The notes under the pieces are model-generated. The model was not told the DNA's origin. It made no database searches and worked only from the letters and a program-made list of their open reading frames with translations. Source: Nemertoderma westbladi (lineage: Eukaryota > Xenacoelomorpha > Nemertodermatida > Nemertodermatidae). From it: a stretch of 64,000 nucleotides of DNA. The number at the start of each line of letters is the position of its first letter. Position 1 is the first letter of the stretch. The stretch spans positions 62,001 through 126,000 of the forward strand of contig JAUCBJ010002777.1 of NCBI GenBank assembly GCA_032718475.1, in the 5' to 3' direction. A program made the translations under genes and the position numbers. Shown in pieces: positions 63,301 to 64,000 of this stretch.

Positions 63301-64000
63301 ATACTTTACACTGCCCCCACTTCGAGGCTTTATTTACACTCACACAGATACTCTACACGAACCCACTTCGATCGAGGCTTTATTTACACTCACACAGATA
63401 CTTTACTCTGCCCCCCACTTCGAGGCTTTATTTGCACTCACACAGATACTTTACACGAACCCCCTTCGATCGAGGCTTTATTTACACTCACACAGATACT
63501 TTACATGCCCCCACTTCGTGGCTTTATTTGCACTCACACAGATACTTTACTCTGCCCCCCACTTCGAGGCTTTATTTGCACTCACACAGATACTTTACAC
63601 GAACCCCCTTCGATCGAGGCTTTATTTGCACTCACACAGATACTTTACACTGCCCCCACTTCGAGGCTTTATTTGCACTCACACAGATACTTTACACTGC
63701 CCCCACTTCGAGACTTTATTTGCACTCACACAGATACTTTACTCTGCCCCCACTTCGAGGCTTTATTTGCACTCACACAGATACTTTACACGAACCCCCT
63801 TCGATCGAGGCTTTATTTGCACTCACACAGATACTTTACTCTGCCCCCACTTCGAGGCTTTATTTGCACTCACATAGATACTTTACACGAACCCCCTTCG
63901 ATCGAGGCTTTATTTGCACTCACACAGATACTTTACACTGCCCCCACTTCGAGACTTTATTTGCACTCACACAGATACTTTACACTGCCCCCACTTCGAG
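60350..64000. repeat. Satellite B: right part with CTCTGCCCCAAC units, array continues
   Basis: Units that combine CTCTG and CCCCAAC are common (for example about 61,220, 61,361, 61,980, 62,027 and 62,074). The unusual TTTACATGCCCCC unit at about 60,691 recurs at 63,501, 2,810 bp away, both times followed by a CTCTGCCCCCC unit. The last base is still inside a unit (ends CACTTCGAG). Confidence 0.88.

Larger units (their letters stand above)
12529..64000. repeat. Satellite B: 47/50-bp tandem array, runs off the right edge
   Basis: The main unit is 47 bp: TACTTTACAC, TGCCCCCACTTCGAGG, then CTTTATTTGCACTCACACAGA. A 50-bp form has GAACCCCC in place of TGCCCCCAC and TTCGATCGAGG in place of TTCGAGG. 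Forms of 46, 48 and 51 bp also occur. About 1,070 units fill 51.5 kb without any interruption by other sequence. On the 47-bp unit I count 16 C, 6 G, 11 A and 14 T, so the plus strand is strongly C-rich. The unit has no forward stop codon, which creates overlapping open frames up to about 16 kb that I judge non-coding. The minus strand has AATAAA once per basic unit. I do not recognise this satellite from any named family. Confidence 0.98.

Noticed and set aside
12529-64000. CRISPR-like array
   Set aside because: Units are contiguous tandem repeats with no unique spacers, and the surroundings look eukaryotic.
12529-64000. CTCF-like site in each B unit (reverse strand CGAAGTGGGGGCAG)
   Set aside because: Only the GGGGGCAG half agrees with the CTCF core; I count 10 of 14 positions. 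This is too weak to claim, and C-rich units readily give such matches.
12529-64000. CENP-B box in satellite B (TTCGATCGA in 50-bp units)
   Set aside because: Only TTCGnnnnA and one further base agree (six of nine essential bases), too weak to report as a site.

Overview
The window looks like a piece of an animal nuclear genome, most likely an invertebrate; nothing in it fixes the species. It carries no intact protein gene, tRNA, rRNA or prokaryotic feature. About 6.1 kb of AT-rich, non-coding, repeat-littered DNA gives way to two unrelated tandem satellite arrays that fill the remaining 58 kb.

Bases 1-6,138 are ordinary intergenic DNA. They hold the decayed 3' end of a non-LTR retrotransposon (376-1,000, with a cysteine/histidine motif of the kind found after reverse transcriptase domains), several small tandem repeats (16-bp, 17-bp, 8-bp, CT and poly-C), a 17-bp repeat present in both orientations around an 80-bp spacer, a diverged 154-bp tandem duplication, and a 24-bp perfect inverted repeat (2,632-2,655 and 6,078-6,101) that brackets about 3.4 kb ending at the edge of the first satellite.

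Bases 6,139-12,519 are satellite A. It is GC-rich, built on a 25-bp unit with 33-bp and 53-bp derivatives and with local duplications of 208 and 728 bp. Bases 12,529-64,000 are satellite B, which runs off the right edge. It has roughly 1,070 units of 46-51 bp (mainly 47 and 50) organised into many local higher-order repeats (93, 97, 140, 141, 187, 242, 332, 517 and 772 bp, among others) and regional variant families. The two satellites meet at about 12,520 with at most about 9 bp between them, and base skew reverses sign there.

The very long open frames across both arrays (up to about 16 kb) are not genes. The basic B unit has no stop codon in any forward frame, the basic A unit has none in any reverse frame, and unit lengths are not multiples of three. 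Every forward frame checked in B ends at one of a few recurring point variants. The arrays most resemble heterochromatic or pericentromeric DNA, but position on the chromosome cannot be read from this window. The points most worth following are the A/B junction, the reassortment of two variable blocks inside the B unit, the strongly regional B variants, and a near-match to the CENP-B box in satellite A.
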